From positions 1 to 64,000 of the forward strand of contig CAAGMI010000125.1 in NCBI GenBank assembly GCA_900771005.1: DNA of 64,000 nucleotides. Direction: 5' to 3'. Below are positions 51,118 to 59,327 of the stretch, in pieces. Within the stretch, counting starts at the first letter, position 1. The number at the start of each line of letters is the position of its first letter. The translations under genes and the position numbers were made by a program. Source of the DNA: Rikenellaceae bacterium. Lineage in GTDB: Bacteria; Bacteroidota; Bacteroidia; Bacteroidales; UBA932. The notes under the pieces are model-generated. The model had not been told where the DNA came from. It saw nothing but the letters and a program-made list of their open reading frames with translations, and did no database searches.

Positions 51118-52864
51118 GCCATTCGGCCACGTCGTCCGGAAGAAGCGGGGACAGTGTATTGAAAACACGGAGGTTGTAATCGTTCAACCAATCCGTCTCA
51201 TCCTGGTCGAGCAGCTCCCACAATATGGCGGACGTGTCGAAATGGCACAGTGTCAGAGTCTCGAATCCATACCACTTGCCGAATTCGTTCTGCCCTTTCT
51301 CAATGCACAGCAGAAGGTTTTCGTGCCTTACCCCGTGCAGCCCTTCACGATATATGCCTGGTTCGTCCGAACAGATCATACCGGGCAGGAGAGGCTGACG
51401 GTTGAAGTTCTGCCTGATGTCCTGAGGCCCTTCGTGAACGCCGAGAAAGTAGCCTACACCGTGGCCTGTACCGTGCCCGAAATTCCTTTTCGCCTGCCAG
51501 AGCGGTCTTCTTGCCACTGCATCCAACTGGCATCCTGCAGTCCCCGCAGGGAATATTGCCATGGCCAGGTCAATGTGCCCTTTCAGGACAAGCGTATAGT
51601 CTTCCTTCTCCAGTTCTGAACACTCCCCAAGCGGAACGGTGCGTGTGATGTCCGTTGTCCCGAAAGTGAACTGTCCTCCCGAATCGCACAGGAAAAGACC
51701 TTCCTGACGGAGGACGGGCGCAGATTCGTGGGGTGTGATGTAGTGCGGCAGCGCAGCCCCCGGGCCATATGCGGAAATGGTTTCGAAACTGTCTCCCTGA
51801 TATCCGCTTATTTCCGATCTGAACTGTCCCAGCTTGACGGCCGCATCCCATTCGGTGATTTCCCTGCCTGCATCCAGGGACTTTTCCAGCCAGAACAGGA
51901 ATTTTTCCATGGCTGCCCCGTCCAGGATATGGGCTTCCCTCATCCCTTCCGTCTCAACAGGATTCTTGACAGCCTTGCGCAGGGCGACAGGACTGTCCCC
52001 TTCCATCGTGTCACATCCCAGAAGATTTGACAGGTGATAGTTCAATGTATTGCTGTCAATGAAAAGTCTTCCTTCCAGATCGTTGAAGTACAGGCTTACG
52101 TCATCATAAGGAAGTATTTCCACTTCATCCGATTCCAGTTCGCTGAAAGTGGACACGGTATCCGGGTCCTCTACCTGCCCCTTTTGTACGAACCATCTCA
52201 CTCTGTTCTGGCTGATGAGGAGATAGGATATGACGAGGGGGTTGTATTCTATGTCGGAAGCTCTGACATTGAGGACCCAGGCTATTTCGTCCAAAGCGGT
52301 CAGAAGGATGCTCTCGCAACCTTTCCCGGCGAGGAAATCCCTTATCCATCCGATCTTCCCGGTTCTGCTTTCTCCGGGATTGATGCTTATGACAGGGGTC
52401 TGCGGGATGGAAGGTCTGTCAGACCAGAGACAGTCCATCAGGTCGGGGATGTCGATGATGTTGAACCTTTCTTCCAGTTCGCTGATTGCGGATACACTCT
52501 GGCACAAGCCGTCGACTGCAATGTTCACGTCCTCCTTCCCCTCGAAATGGCACCGGAGCCATTCCGGAATTAGAACCTGCTCCGGGATGCGGGTCTTGTG
52601 CAGGACAGCCCCAGTACCTTTCAGTTGTGCAGTGGCCTGGATGAAATATCTGGTATCGGTCCACAGGCCGGCATGGTCCAGGGTGATCACGACGTCTCCC
52701 GCTTCTCCCGTGAACCCCGTAAGCCACTTGACCTGCTGCCATCTTCCTGCAGGGTATTCACTGCTGTGAGGGTCTGACCCTGTGAGGATTACGGCATCCC
52801 ATCCTTTGGCGCGCATAACGCCTCTAAGTGCTTCAATTCTTGAGAAATACTTATTGCTGTCCAT
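51083..52864 (-). CDS. Three-domain Xaa-Pro aminopeptidase (M24, long form)
   Basis: 593 aa, the length of the eukaryote-like three-domain APP. Two creatinase-like domains (IEALRGVMRAKGWDAVILTGSDPHSSEYP; WLTGFTGEAGDVVI) precede the catalytic domain with metal ligands in LCDSGGQFTFGTTDITRTV, FGHGTGHGVGYFLGVHEGP, DEPGIYREGLHGVRHENLLL, and a Peptidase_M24_C tail (TLCHFDTSAI...WLNDYNLRVFNTLSPLL). It removes residues before proline. The box TATATTTG ends 6 bp before the ATG. Confidence 0.93.
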   Translation of the reverse strand: MDSNKYFSRIEALRGVMRAKGWDAVILTGSDPHSSEYPAGRWQQVKWLTGFTGEAGDVVITLDHAGLWTDTRYFIQATAQLKGTGAVLHKTRIPEQVLIPEWLRCHFEGKEDVNIAVDGLCQSVSAISELEERFNIIDIPDLMDCLWSDRPSIPQTPVISINPGESRTGKIGWIRDFLAGKGCESILLTALDEIAWVLNVRASDIEYNPLVISYLLISQNRVRWFVQKGQVEDPDTVSTFSELESDEVEILPYDDVSLYFNDLEGRLFIDSNTLNYHLSNLLGCDTMEGDSPVALRKAVKNPVETEGMREAHILDGAAMEKFLFWLEKSLDAGREITEWDAAVKLGQFRSEISGYQGDSFETISAYGPGAALPHYITPHESAPVLRQEGLFLCDSGGQFTFGTTDITRTVPLGECSELEKEDYTLVLKGHIDLAMAIFPAGTAGCQLDAVARRPLWQAKRNFGHGTGHGVGYFLGVHEGPQDIRQNFNRQPLLPGMICSDEPGIYREGLHGVRHENLLLCIEKGQNEFGKWYGFETLTLCHFDTSAILWELLDQDETDWLNDYNLRVFNTLSPLLPDDVAEWLKGKTLLSNRK

Positions 52865-52870
52865 ATATCA

Positions 52871-52878
52871 CAAATATA
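52871..52878 (-). promoter_or_regulatory. TATATTTG -7 box for the long M24 peptidase gene
   Basis: A perfect reverse-strand motif with TGATAT between it and the ATG at 52864. Confidence 0.6.
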
Positions 52879-52888
52879 GTAAAAGTTG

Positions 52889-52896
52889 TAAATTTG
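52889..52896 (+). promoter_or_regulatory. TAAATTTG -7 box for dusB
   Basis: It ends 4 bp before the GTG at 52901, so the transcript would start at about the first codon. It is divergent from the box at 52871. Confidence 0.5.
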
Positions 52897-52900
52897 TATT

Positions 52901-53896
52901 GTGAAAATAGCTGATATAGACCTGGGCGAAAAACCCCTTCTTCTGGCACCGATGGAAGACGTCACGGACGCTTCTTTCAGGATTCTGTGCCGTGAATACG
53001 GTGCCGATATGGTTTACACGGAGTTCATCCCTTCCGACGGCTTGATCAGGGATGCCGCGAAAGCCATAGCCAAGATGCGTACTCTGGAAGGTGAGGCTCC
53101 CGTAGGCATTCAGATATACGGGCATATTCCGGAGTCCATGGTGGATGCGGCGAAAATGGCCGACAGGGCCGCGGAGATTGCAGGAGGGCACGGAGCCGAC
53201 CTTATTGATATCAACTTCGGCTGCCCGGTGACAAAAATAGCCGGCAGGGGAGCCGGTTCGGGAATGATGAGGTATCCCGACAAGATGGTGGCCATCACTA
53301 AGGCCGTGGTTGAGGCGGTCGGCAAGCCGGTTACGGTAAAGACCAGACTCGGCTGGGACGACAACTCGAAGATTATAGTGGAACTTGCGGAACGTCTGCA
53401 GGATGTGGGCATACAGGCGCTTACGATCCACGGGAGGACCAGATGCCAGCTCTACAAGGGAGAGGCCGACTGGACCCTGATAGGAGAAGTTAAGAATAAC
53501 CCGCGCATGCACATCCCCATCATAGGGAACGGAGATATCACCACACCGCAGAAGGCAAAGGAAGCGTTCGACCGGTATGGGGTGGACGGAATAATGATAG
53601 GACGGGCCACGTATGGCCATCCGTGGATATTCAATGAGATAAAGCACTACCTGCAGACCGGAGAGGAAATGCCTCCTATGGGGGTGGAGCAGAGGGTAGC
53701 CCTCGCAAAGCGGCATCTCGCCCTGTCCCTCGACCTCAAGGGGGAGCCGCGCGGAATATTCGAGATGCGCCGTCATCTGAGCTGTTATTTCAAGGGTCTG
53801 CCTGATTTCAAGGAGACCAGAATGAAGATGGTGACCACGCTGGATACCGCGGAATTGTACGGAATTCTTGACTATATTTGTGAACGTTATGCTTGA
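52901..53896 (+). CDS. dusB: tRNA-dihydrouridine synthase (DusB type)
   Basis: 331 aa, starting at GTG. FMN-TIM barrel motifs: LLAPMEDVTDASFRILCREYG, DLIDINFGCPVTKIAGRGAGSG (catalytic Cys), KTRLGWDD, LTIHGRTRCQLYKG, IPIIGNGDITTP, GIMIGRATYGHPWIF. It reduces uridine in tRNA D-loops. The 3' end overlaps possible start sites of lpxK. Confidence 0.95.
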   Translation: MKIADIDLGEKPLLLAPMEDVTDASFRILCREYGADMVYTEFIPSDGLIRDAAKAIAKMRTLEGEAPVGIQIYGHIPESMVDAAKMADRAAEIAGGHGADLIDINFGCPVTKIAGRGAGSGMMRYPDKMVAITKAVVEAVGKPVTVKTRLGWDDNSKIIVELAERLQDVGIQALTIHGRTRCQLYKGEADWTLIGEVKNNPRMHIPIIGNGDITTPQKAKEAFDRYGVDGIMIGRATYGHPWIFNEIKHYLQTGEEMPPMGVEQRVALAKRHLALSLDLKGEPRGIFEMRRHLSCYFKGLPDFKETRMKMVTTLDTAELYGILDYICERYA

Positions 53897-54977
53897 CAGA
53901 ATAATACTTTTACCATATTATCTGACCCTGAAAGTCAGGAACCGCTATTACAGGAAACGTGGTCACAGGGCCGAGGTCCCTACCATATGCCTTGGGAACA
54001 TAACCGTGGGAGGAACAGGAAAGACTCCCCATACCGAAATGATTCTGGATATGCTCCAGCAGAGTGATGAATGGGGAGGCCGGAACATAGCGATACTGTC
54101 AAGGGGGTACAGGCGCAAGAGCAAGGGGTTCCAGCAGGTCAACTATGACGGCACGTCCGTACAGTACGGTGACGAGCCTCTCCAGATGAAGAGGAAATTC
54201 CCTGCGGTGACCGTGGCCGTGGACAAGAACAGGATAGAAGGCTGCGATCTTCTGGTTCATCCGGAACATCTGGATCAGAAAAAATATGAGGGGAAGGTTA
54301 TGTTCCCCGAATTCCCTCCTTCTGACATAATCCTTCTGGACGACGCCTTCCAGTACAGGAAACTGAAAGCGGACCTGAACATTGTTCTCGTGGACTATAC
54401 GCGGCCTGTGGATGAAGACCGGCTGCTGCCTTTAGGCAATCTGCGTGACCTCAAGGAAAGGATTTCGGAGGCGGACATAGTGATATTGACAAAATGCCCG
54501 TATGTCCTGGAGCCCGAAGAACGGGCCTCCTGGGCGACAAGGCTCGGCGTGGATGCCGAAAAGCTGTTTTTCACGTGCATAAAGTACTCGGAAGTGATTC
54601 CGATGTACGACAGTACGGACAGGCATTATATCTATTCAAAAAAGGCTGTGATGTTCACCGGCATTGCACAGGACACTTCCATGCAGTATTACCTGAGCGA
54701 CAAGTATCAGATATTACAGAAATTCTCGTTCGGAGACCACCACAGATATTCAAAGGCGGATTTCCACAGCATACTCAATTGCGTACAGAAGCATCAGACC
54801 GCTGCGGTGATTACAACGGAGAAGGACGCGATGCGTGTCTATGACTACAAGGGAGTGCCGGAAATGCTCAAGGAGAGGATGTTCTACCTTCCTATACAGG
54901 TGGATTTCCTTTCGTTCGAGGAGAGGCTTCGCTTTACGGATATGATGCTTAAGAAAATAAATACCGGAAAAAGATGA
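53889..54977 (+). CDS. lpxK: Tetraacyldisaccharide 4'-kinase
   Basis: 362 aa from the ATG at 53889, which overlaps dusB by 8 bp; an earlier TTG at 53868 is possible but lies in a TATATTTG motif. The P-loop GNITVGGTGKTPHTEMI, ILSRGYRRKSKGF, GDEPLQMKRKFP and LDDAFQYRKLKADLNIVLVD are LpxK hallmarks. It phosphorylates the lipid A disaccharide at the inner membrane, fitting a Gram-negative cell. Confidence 0.95.
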   Translation: MLDRIILLPYYLTLKVRNRYYRKRGHRAEVPTICLGNITVGGTGKTPHTEMILDMLQQSDEWGGRNIAILSRGYRRKSKGFQQVNYDGTSVQYGDEPLQMKRKFPAVTVAVDKNRIEGCDLLVHPEHLDQKKYEGKVMFPEFPPSDIILLDDAFQYRKLKADLNIVLVDYTRPVDEDRLLPLGNLRDLKERISEADIVILTKCPYVLEPEERASWATRLGVDAEKLFFTCIKYSEVIPMYDSTDRHYIYSKKAVMFTGIAQDTSMQYYLSDKYQILQKFSFGDHHRYSKADFHSILNCVQKHQTAAVITTEKDAMRVYDYKGVPEMLKERMFYLPIQVDFLSFEERLRFTDMMLKKINTGKR

Positions 54978-55783
54978 AAATAAGAAATCTGATTTTTGCA
55001 GTTGTCCCAGCGGTATTGCTGGCAGCGGCAGTATCCTGCGACAGGCAGGAATCACCTAAAAGCCTCGTGGTTTATTATTCCCAGACAGGGACGACAGCGA
55101 AGGTAGCCGAGCAGATAGCCCTTGCAAAAGGTGCGGACATTGTCGAACTCCAGTGCGAGGTACCATATCCCGATACCTATCAGGGAACTATCGAAGAATC
55201 CAGGGAAGAATGCATGAACGGCACGGGCAGAGCCCTTGTGAACGCCGGAATGGATCTTTCGAAGTACGATACGATATATGTAGGATATCCTATCTGGTAT
55301 GGGACATTCGCTCCGCCGATTATCACTTTCGTGAATGAGAATGATCTGACGGACAAGGCCGTAGTGCTGTTCTGCACATATGGCAGCGGCGGGAGAAAAG
55401 CCAGCGAAAGGGATTTCAAGAAACTTTGTCCAGAGACCAGAGTAATCGACACTTATGGCATATCAGCGCGCAAGATAGACATTGTCGCCGATGATGTTGC
55501 GGCATTCCTCAGTCATCTCGGGGAAGATACTGACTCCCTGGCAGGCGCTTATTCCAAGTTCCGCCCTCTCGAAGAGGAAGACCTCATCGTGTTCAACAAG
55601 GCTATGGAGAACTACGGATACCTGCAGCTTACACCGGACTCAGTGTCGACACAGGTGGTTGCAGGTCTCAATTACATCTTCAGATGCAATTCCGTAGGGC
55701 CTGACGGAAGTGAATCCACCTGCGACGTGTATATCTTCCGTCCTCTTGAAGGAGATCCTTATCTCAAGGGAGTCGAGAGATAA
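54974..55783 (+). CDS. Lipoprotein flavodoxin with a C-terminal extension
   Basis: 269 aa. The signal ends with a lipobox AAVSC (residue 22), so a flavodoxin-like domain is carried outside the cytosol. FMN phosphate loop: LVVYYSQTGTTAKVAEQIA; further flavodoxin segments DTIYVGYPIWYGTFAPPIITFV and VVLFCTYGSGG. After residue 195 a ~75-aa domain follows (LEEEDLIVFNKAMENYGYLQLTPDSVSTQ...), reminiscent of a cystatin/NTF2-like fold. Flavodoxin-like lipoproteins are found in Bacteroidota but their partners are unknown. It overlaps lpxK by 4 bp. Confidence 0.85.
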   Translation: MKIRNLIFAVVPAVLLAAAVSCDRQESPKSLVVYYSQTGTTAKVAEQIALAKGADIVELQCEVPYPDTYQGTIEESREECMNGTGRALVNAGMDLSKYDTIYVGYPIWYGTFAPPIITFVNENDLTDKAVVLFCTYGSGGRKASERDFKKLCPETRVIDTYGISARKIDIVADDVAAFLSHLGEDTDSLAGAYSKFRPLEEEDLIVFNKAMENYGYLQLTPDSVSTQVVAGLNYIFRCNSVGPDGSESTCDVYIFRPLEGDPYLKGVER

Positions 55784-56792
55784 GCTCATCCACCGCCTCG
55801 TCGGTGGTGGCCCAGCTTGTACAGAACCGGACTCCGTTATGTGAAGAGTCCACTTTCTGCCACAGTTCGAAACCGAAATTTTCAGAGAGTTCCCTTTCCG
55901 CCTCGGACGGCAGGATAGGGAACACTTGGTTTGTATGGCTTTCCACGAGGAACCCGTATCCTTTGGAACGGAACGCTTCGGTGATCCTTTCGGCCTGTCT
56001 GTCGGCCTTTCTTGAGAGGCGGAAGTACAGATCGTCTTCAAACAGCGCTTTGAACTGGATGCCCAGAAGCCTTCCTTTTGCAAGCATCCCTCCGTTCTGC
56101 TTGATGTTGTACCTGAAATCAGCCTTCAGCGCATCGTTGCAGATGACTACGGCCTCTCCGAAAAGAGCCCCCTGCTTGGTCCCTCCGATGTAGAATACGT
56201 CGGCGAGAGCTGCGATGTCCCTGAGGAGCAGGTTGCAGTCCGATGCTTCAAGCCCGTATCCGAGTCTTGCCCCGTCGATGAAAAGAGGTATTTCCCAGTC
56301 GGAGCAGGCTTCCCTTATGTCCTGCAGCTCTTTCTTTGAATATATGGTTCCCAGTTCCGTAGGGAATGAAATATATACCATTCCCGGCTGCACCATATGT
56401 TCGGCGCTGGAATCATTATAGTGCTGCTGCATCGCCTCCCTTATCTGTCCGGCGGATATCTTGCCGTCCTTTGCGGGCAGAGGAAGTACCTTGTGTCCGG
56501 TATGCTCTATCGCTCCCGTCTCGTGGACGTTGATATGACCGCTGCTTGCGCAAATCACACCCTGATAAGGTCTGAGTATGGAAGATATCACCGTGGCGTT
56601 TGTCTGGGTGCCGCCGACAAGGAAATGAACGTCCGCTCCGGGGGCGCTGCAGGCATTTCTGATCAACTCCTTTGCTTCATTGCAAATAGGGTCCTCACCG
56701 TATCCGGGGGTCTGCATCAGGTTTGTTTGGGCAAGCCTTTCCAGGATGCGAGGGTGCGCACCCTCAAGATAGTCGCTATAGAATAGTATCAT
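55764..56792 (-). CDS. Low-specificity L-threonine aldolase family PLP enzyme
   Basis: 342 aa from the ATG at 56792 (MILFYSDYLEG). Motifs: HPRILERLAQTNLMQTPGYGEDP, VHFLVGGTQTNATVIS, FIDGARLGYGL (Asp pairing PLP N1) and VFYIGGTKQGALFGEAVV, with the Schiff-base Lys in TKQG. It cleaves threonine/allo-threonine to glycine and acetaldehyde. It overlaps the end of the convergent flavodoxin gene by 20 bp. Confidence 0.9.
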   Translation of the reverse strand: MILFYSDYLEGAHPRILERLAQTNLMQTPGYGEDPICNEAKELIRNACSAPGADVHFLVGGTQTNATVISSILRPYQGVICASSGHINVHETGAIEHTGHKVLPLPAKDGKISAGQIREAMQQHYNDSSAEHMVQPGMVYISFPTELGTIYSKKELQDIREACSDWEIPLFIDGARLGYGLEASDCNLLLRDIAALADVFYIGGTKQGALFGEAVVICNDALKADFRYNIKQNGGMLAKGRLLGIQFKALFEDDLYFRLSRKADRQAERITEAFRSKGYGFLVESHTNQVFPILPSEAERELSENFGFELWQKVDSSHNGVRFCTSWATTDEAVDELISRLP

Positions 56793-56857
56793 ATTTTGAA
56801 GAATATTTGCGTGCAAGTTACATTTTTATTATTTTTCGACAACTAATCACATAAAAA

Positions 56858-59296
56858 ATGAAAACTATTATCCGTAATCTAACAATTTTTGCGTTATGCC
56901 TGACGTGCATCGGGGCGAAAGCCCAGACTCTCCGCCTCAATGACAAGGGGTATCTGGAAACCAGAGGTGTCAATGTAATGGTATACAGCAATCCTTTCTC
57001 GGCAGCATTCTATGACGAGAAGCGTTCGGGGATCGATATCGTGCACCACGGAGTCCTCACAGTCACCAACGGAGGAGTAAGGTTCAACCCTACTCCGGAG
57101 CAGTGGGACCTTGTGCCTGAGATGAAGAGCAGGGACGTCAACAAGGAGACGGGAGAAGTTACGGTAAAGCTTTATTACAAAGAATATTCCTTCGAGCCTG
57201 AACTCAGGGTCCGTCCAAAGGACAAGGGTTTTGCGATTGAGGTCTATCTCGACCAGCCGGTTCCTGAAGAGCTTGTCGGAAAGGCCTGCTTCAATCTCGA
57301 ATTCCTTCCATCAGCATACTGGAAGCATTCTTACATCGTGGACGGCCAGCCTCACTATTTCCCGCGTTATGCCGGTTATGATACGGAGGCGAGACCTTTG
57401 AGCGAGAAGGCCAAGCAGATAAATGACCTCATCACCATGGATACCAGGGGCAGGGATGAGTTTACCTCACCAAAGCCTCTTTCAGCCGGTCACAAGTTCG
57501 TACTGGCTCCGGATGATCCTATCCATCTTGTCACAGTGACCAGCGAAACGGAGATGCAACTCTACGACGGCCGTCTGCTTGCCCAGAACGGTTGGTTCGT
57601 CATACATTCATTCCTTCCGGAAAAGAAGAGCGGCAAAGTGCTCGAGTGGTATGTAGAGCCTAATTCAGTCAAGGATTGGGTAAGGGAACCGGTAATCGGA
57701 TTCTCACAGGTGGGATATACTCCGTCACAGAAGAAGGAGACCACTATCGAACTGGACCCTAATGACAATATCCTTCCTGAGGTAAAGGTTTACCGCGTGA
57801 AGGAAGACGGCACAGATGAACTTGTCAAGACCGCTCCTACCGAACTTTGGGGATACTATATGAGGTATAACTACGTGAAGGCGGACTTCTCTTCAGTGAC
57901 CGAGCCGGGTATCTACTATCTCGTCTACGGTTCACAGAAGACAAACTGCTTCCCTGTCGCTGAAAATGTCTACGAGAGAGTATGGCATCCTACAATGGAC
58001 GTATGGTTCCCTGTTCAGATGGACCACATGGCAGTGAAGGAAGGCTACAGGGTATGGCATAACATACCTCACCTCGACGATGCGGTACAGGCTCCTGCAG
58101 TCCCTCATTTCGATATGTTCGAGCAGATGGAGAATCCTGTGACTCCGTTCGAGCCTTTCACTCACGTTGACGGATTCGACCACGGCGGATGGTTCGATGC
58201 AGGTGATTGGGACATTGAAGCCGGTTCACACGCAAATGTAATCACCAACATGGTTCAGACTTGGGAGGAGTTCCGTCCTGAGCGCGACGAAACCATGATA
58301 GACCAGGAGAACAGATATGTAAACATCCACTTTGCGGACGGCAAGCCGGATCTCCTTCAGCAGATCGAGCACGGAGTGATGCCACTTGTCAACATAGTCG
58401 AAAAGACGGGGAAGGCCTGCAGAGGTGTCAGCCACGCCGCACTATATCAGTATAACAGGCTTGACGAACCTAGCACCATAACTGACAACATCATCGGTAC
58501 GGGTGACGAGCGCTGGTTCTTCACCTATGTGCGTCCTAACGATATTTCAACTTATGTCAGCGCGCTCGCATCGGCATCCCGCGCACTCAAGGAGTTCAAT
58601 CCTGAGCTGTCCGCACGCTGTCTTGCCGCAGCCAAGGTCATCTGGGATGACAATATCAATTCCGAGAGACCGGTACTCAACAATCAGGCTGCGCTCCAGA
58701 TGTTCCGTGCGACTTCAGACAAGTCATATATAAACGGTCTGGAAGAGAAGCTCGTCAGCAGCTTCGGCACCAGGTTCGGAATGATGAACCTCTCGGTTGC
58801 ACTTCAGGCTGTACCTTATATGAGCAAGGGATTCCTCAAGAAACTGCGTCCTGCAGTGGAACAGTACAAGAAGCAGCTTGAGTCCCTCGAGAAAGACAAT
58901 CCTTACGGAGTCACCGCTTATGGCGGAGGATGGGGCAGCACCGGCTCGGTCGTGAGCCAGGGTACAACCTGCTACTATGCGAACAAATACTTCCCTGACA
59001 TCATCGGTAGGGACGAGGTTTACAAATGCGCCGATTTCATCTTCGGATGCCATCCGTATTCCAACGTATCATTCGTGACGGGTGTCGGAGTGGTTCCTAA
59101 GAACGTCAACTACGGAAACAACCGCGCTGACTTCTCATTCATACCGGGAGCTCTTGTGCCGGGACTCCTTCTCCTGCAGCCTGACTTTATGGAGAACAAG
59201 GATGACTGGCCGTTCTTCTGGGGACAGAACGAGGCCACCATTGCCGGGAACGCAGGATATCTGCTGTTCGGAAATATGCTTTGCAATATGAAGTAA
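56858..59296 (+). CDS. Secreted GH9 glycoside hydrolase with N-terminal beta-sandwich domains
   Basis: 812 aa with a signal peptide (GAKAQ, about 23). Residues 24-275 form a beta-rich domain not recognised by me, followed by an Ig-like CelD_N domain (about 278-370, IGFSQVGYTPSQKKETTIEL and PGIYYLVYGSQ) and the GH9 (alpha/alpha)6 barrel. Catalytic features: GGWFDAGDWD (Asp447, Asp450) and the C-terminal acid Glu792 in GQNEATIAGN; HPYSNVSFVTGVG is the family's R/H-loop. GH9 enzymes are mostly endoglucanases, some act on mixed-linkage or xyloglucan. It leads the GH9/GH10 run. Confidence 0.88.
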   Translation: MKTIIRNLTIFALCLTCIGAKAQTLRLNDKGYLETRGVNVMVYSNPFSAAFYDEKRSGIDIVHHGVLTVTNGGVRFNPTPEQWDLVPEMKSRDVNKETGEVTVKLYYKEYSFEPELRVRPKDKGFAIEVYLDQPVPEELVGKACFNLEFLPSAYWKHSYIVDGQPHYFPRYAGYDTEARPLSEKAKQINDLITMDTRGRDEFTSPKPLSAGHKFVLAPDDPIHLVTVTSETEMQLYDGRLLAQNGWFVIHSFLPEKKSGKVLEWYVEPNSVKDWVREPVIGFSQVGYTPSQKKETTIELDPNDNILPEVKVYRVKEDGTDELVKTAPTELWGYYMRYNYVKADFSSVTEPGIYYLVYGSQKTNCFPVAENVYERVWHPTMDVWFPVQMDHMAVKEGYRVWHNIPHLDDAVQAPAVPHFDMFEQMENPVTPFEPFTHVDGFDHGGWFDAGDWDIEAGSHANVITNMVQTWEEFRPERDETMIDQENRYVNIHFADGKPDLLQQIEHGVMPLVNIVEKTGKACRGVSHAALYQYNRLDEPSTITDNIIGTGDERWFFTYVRPNDISTYVSALASASRALKEFNPELSARCLAAAKVIWDDNINSERPVLNNQAALQMFRATSDKSYINGLEEKLVSSFGTRFGMMNLSVALQAVPYMSKGFLKKLRPAVEQYKKQLESLEKDNPYGVTAYGGGWGSTGSVVSQGTTCYYANKYFPDIIGRDEVYKCADFIFGCHPYSNVSFVTGVGVVPKNVNYGNNRADFSFIPGALVPGLLLLQPDFMENKDDWPFFWGQNEATIAGNAGYLLFGNMLCNMK

Positions 59297-59327
59297 ACAC
59301 TAATTACATAACAACCTTTTTATTTTT

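Noticed and set aside
53872..53879. TATATTTG motif inside the end of dusB as an lpxK promoter
   Set aside because: Not listed as a feature because it lies inside coding sequence and lpxK overlaps dusB; it may be real and would also give a very short leader, but evidence is thin.
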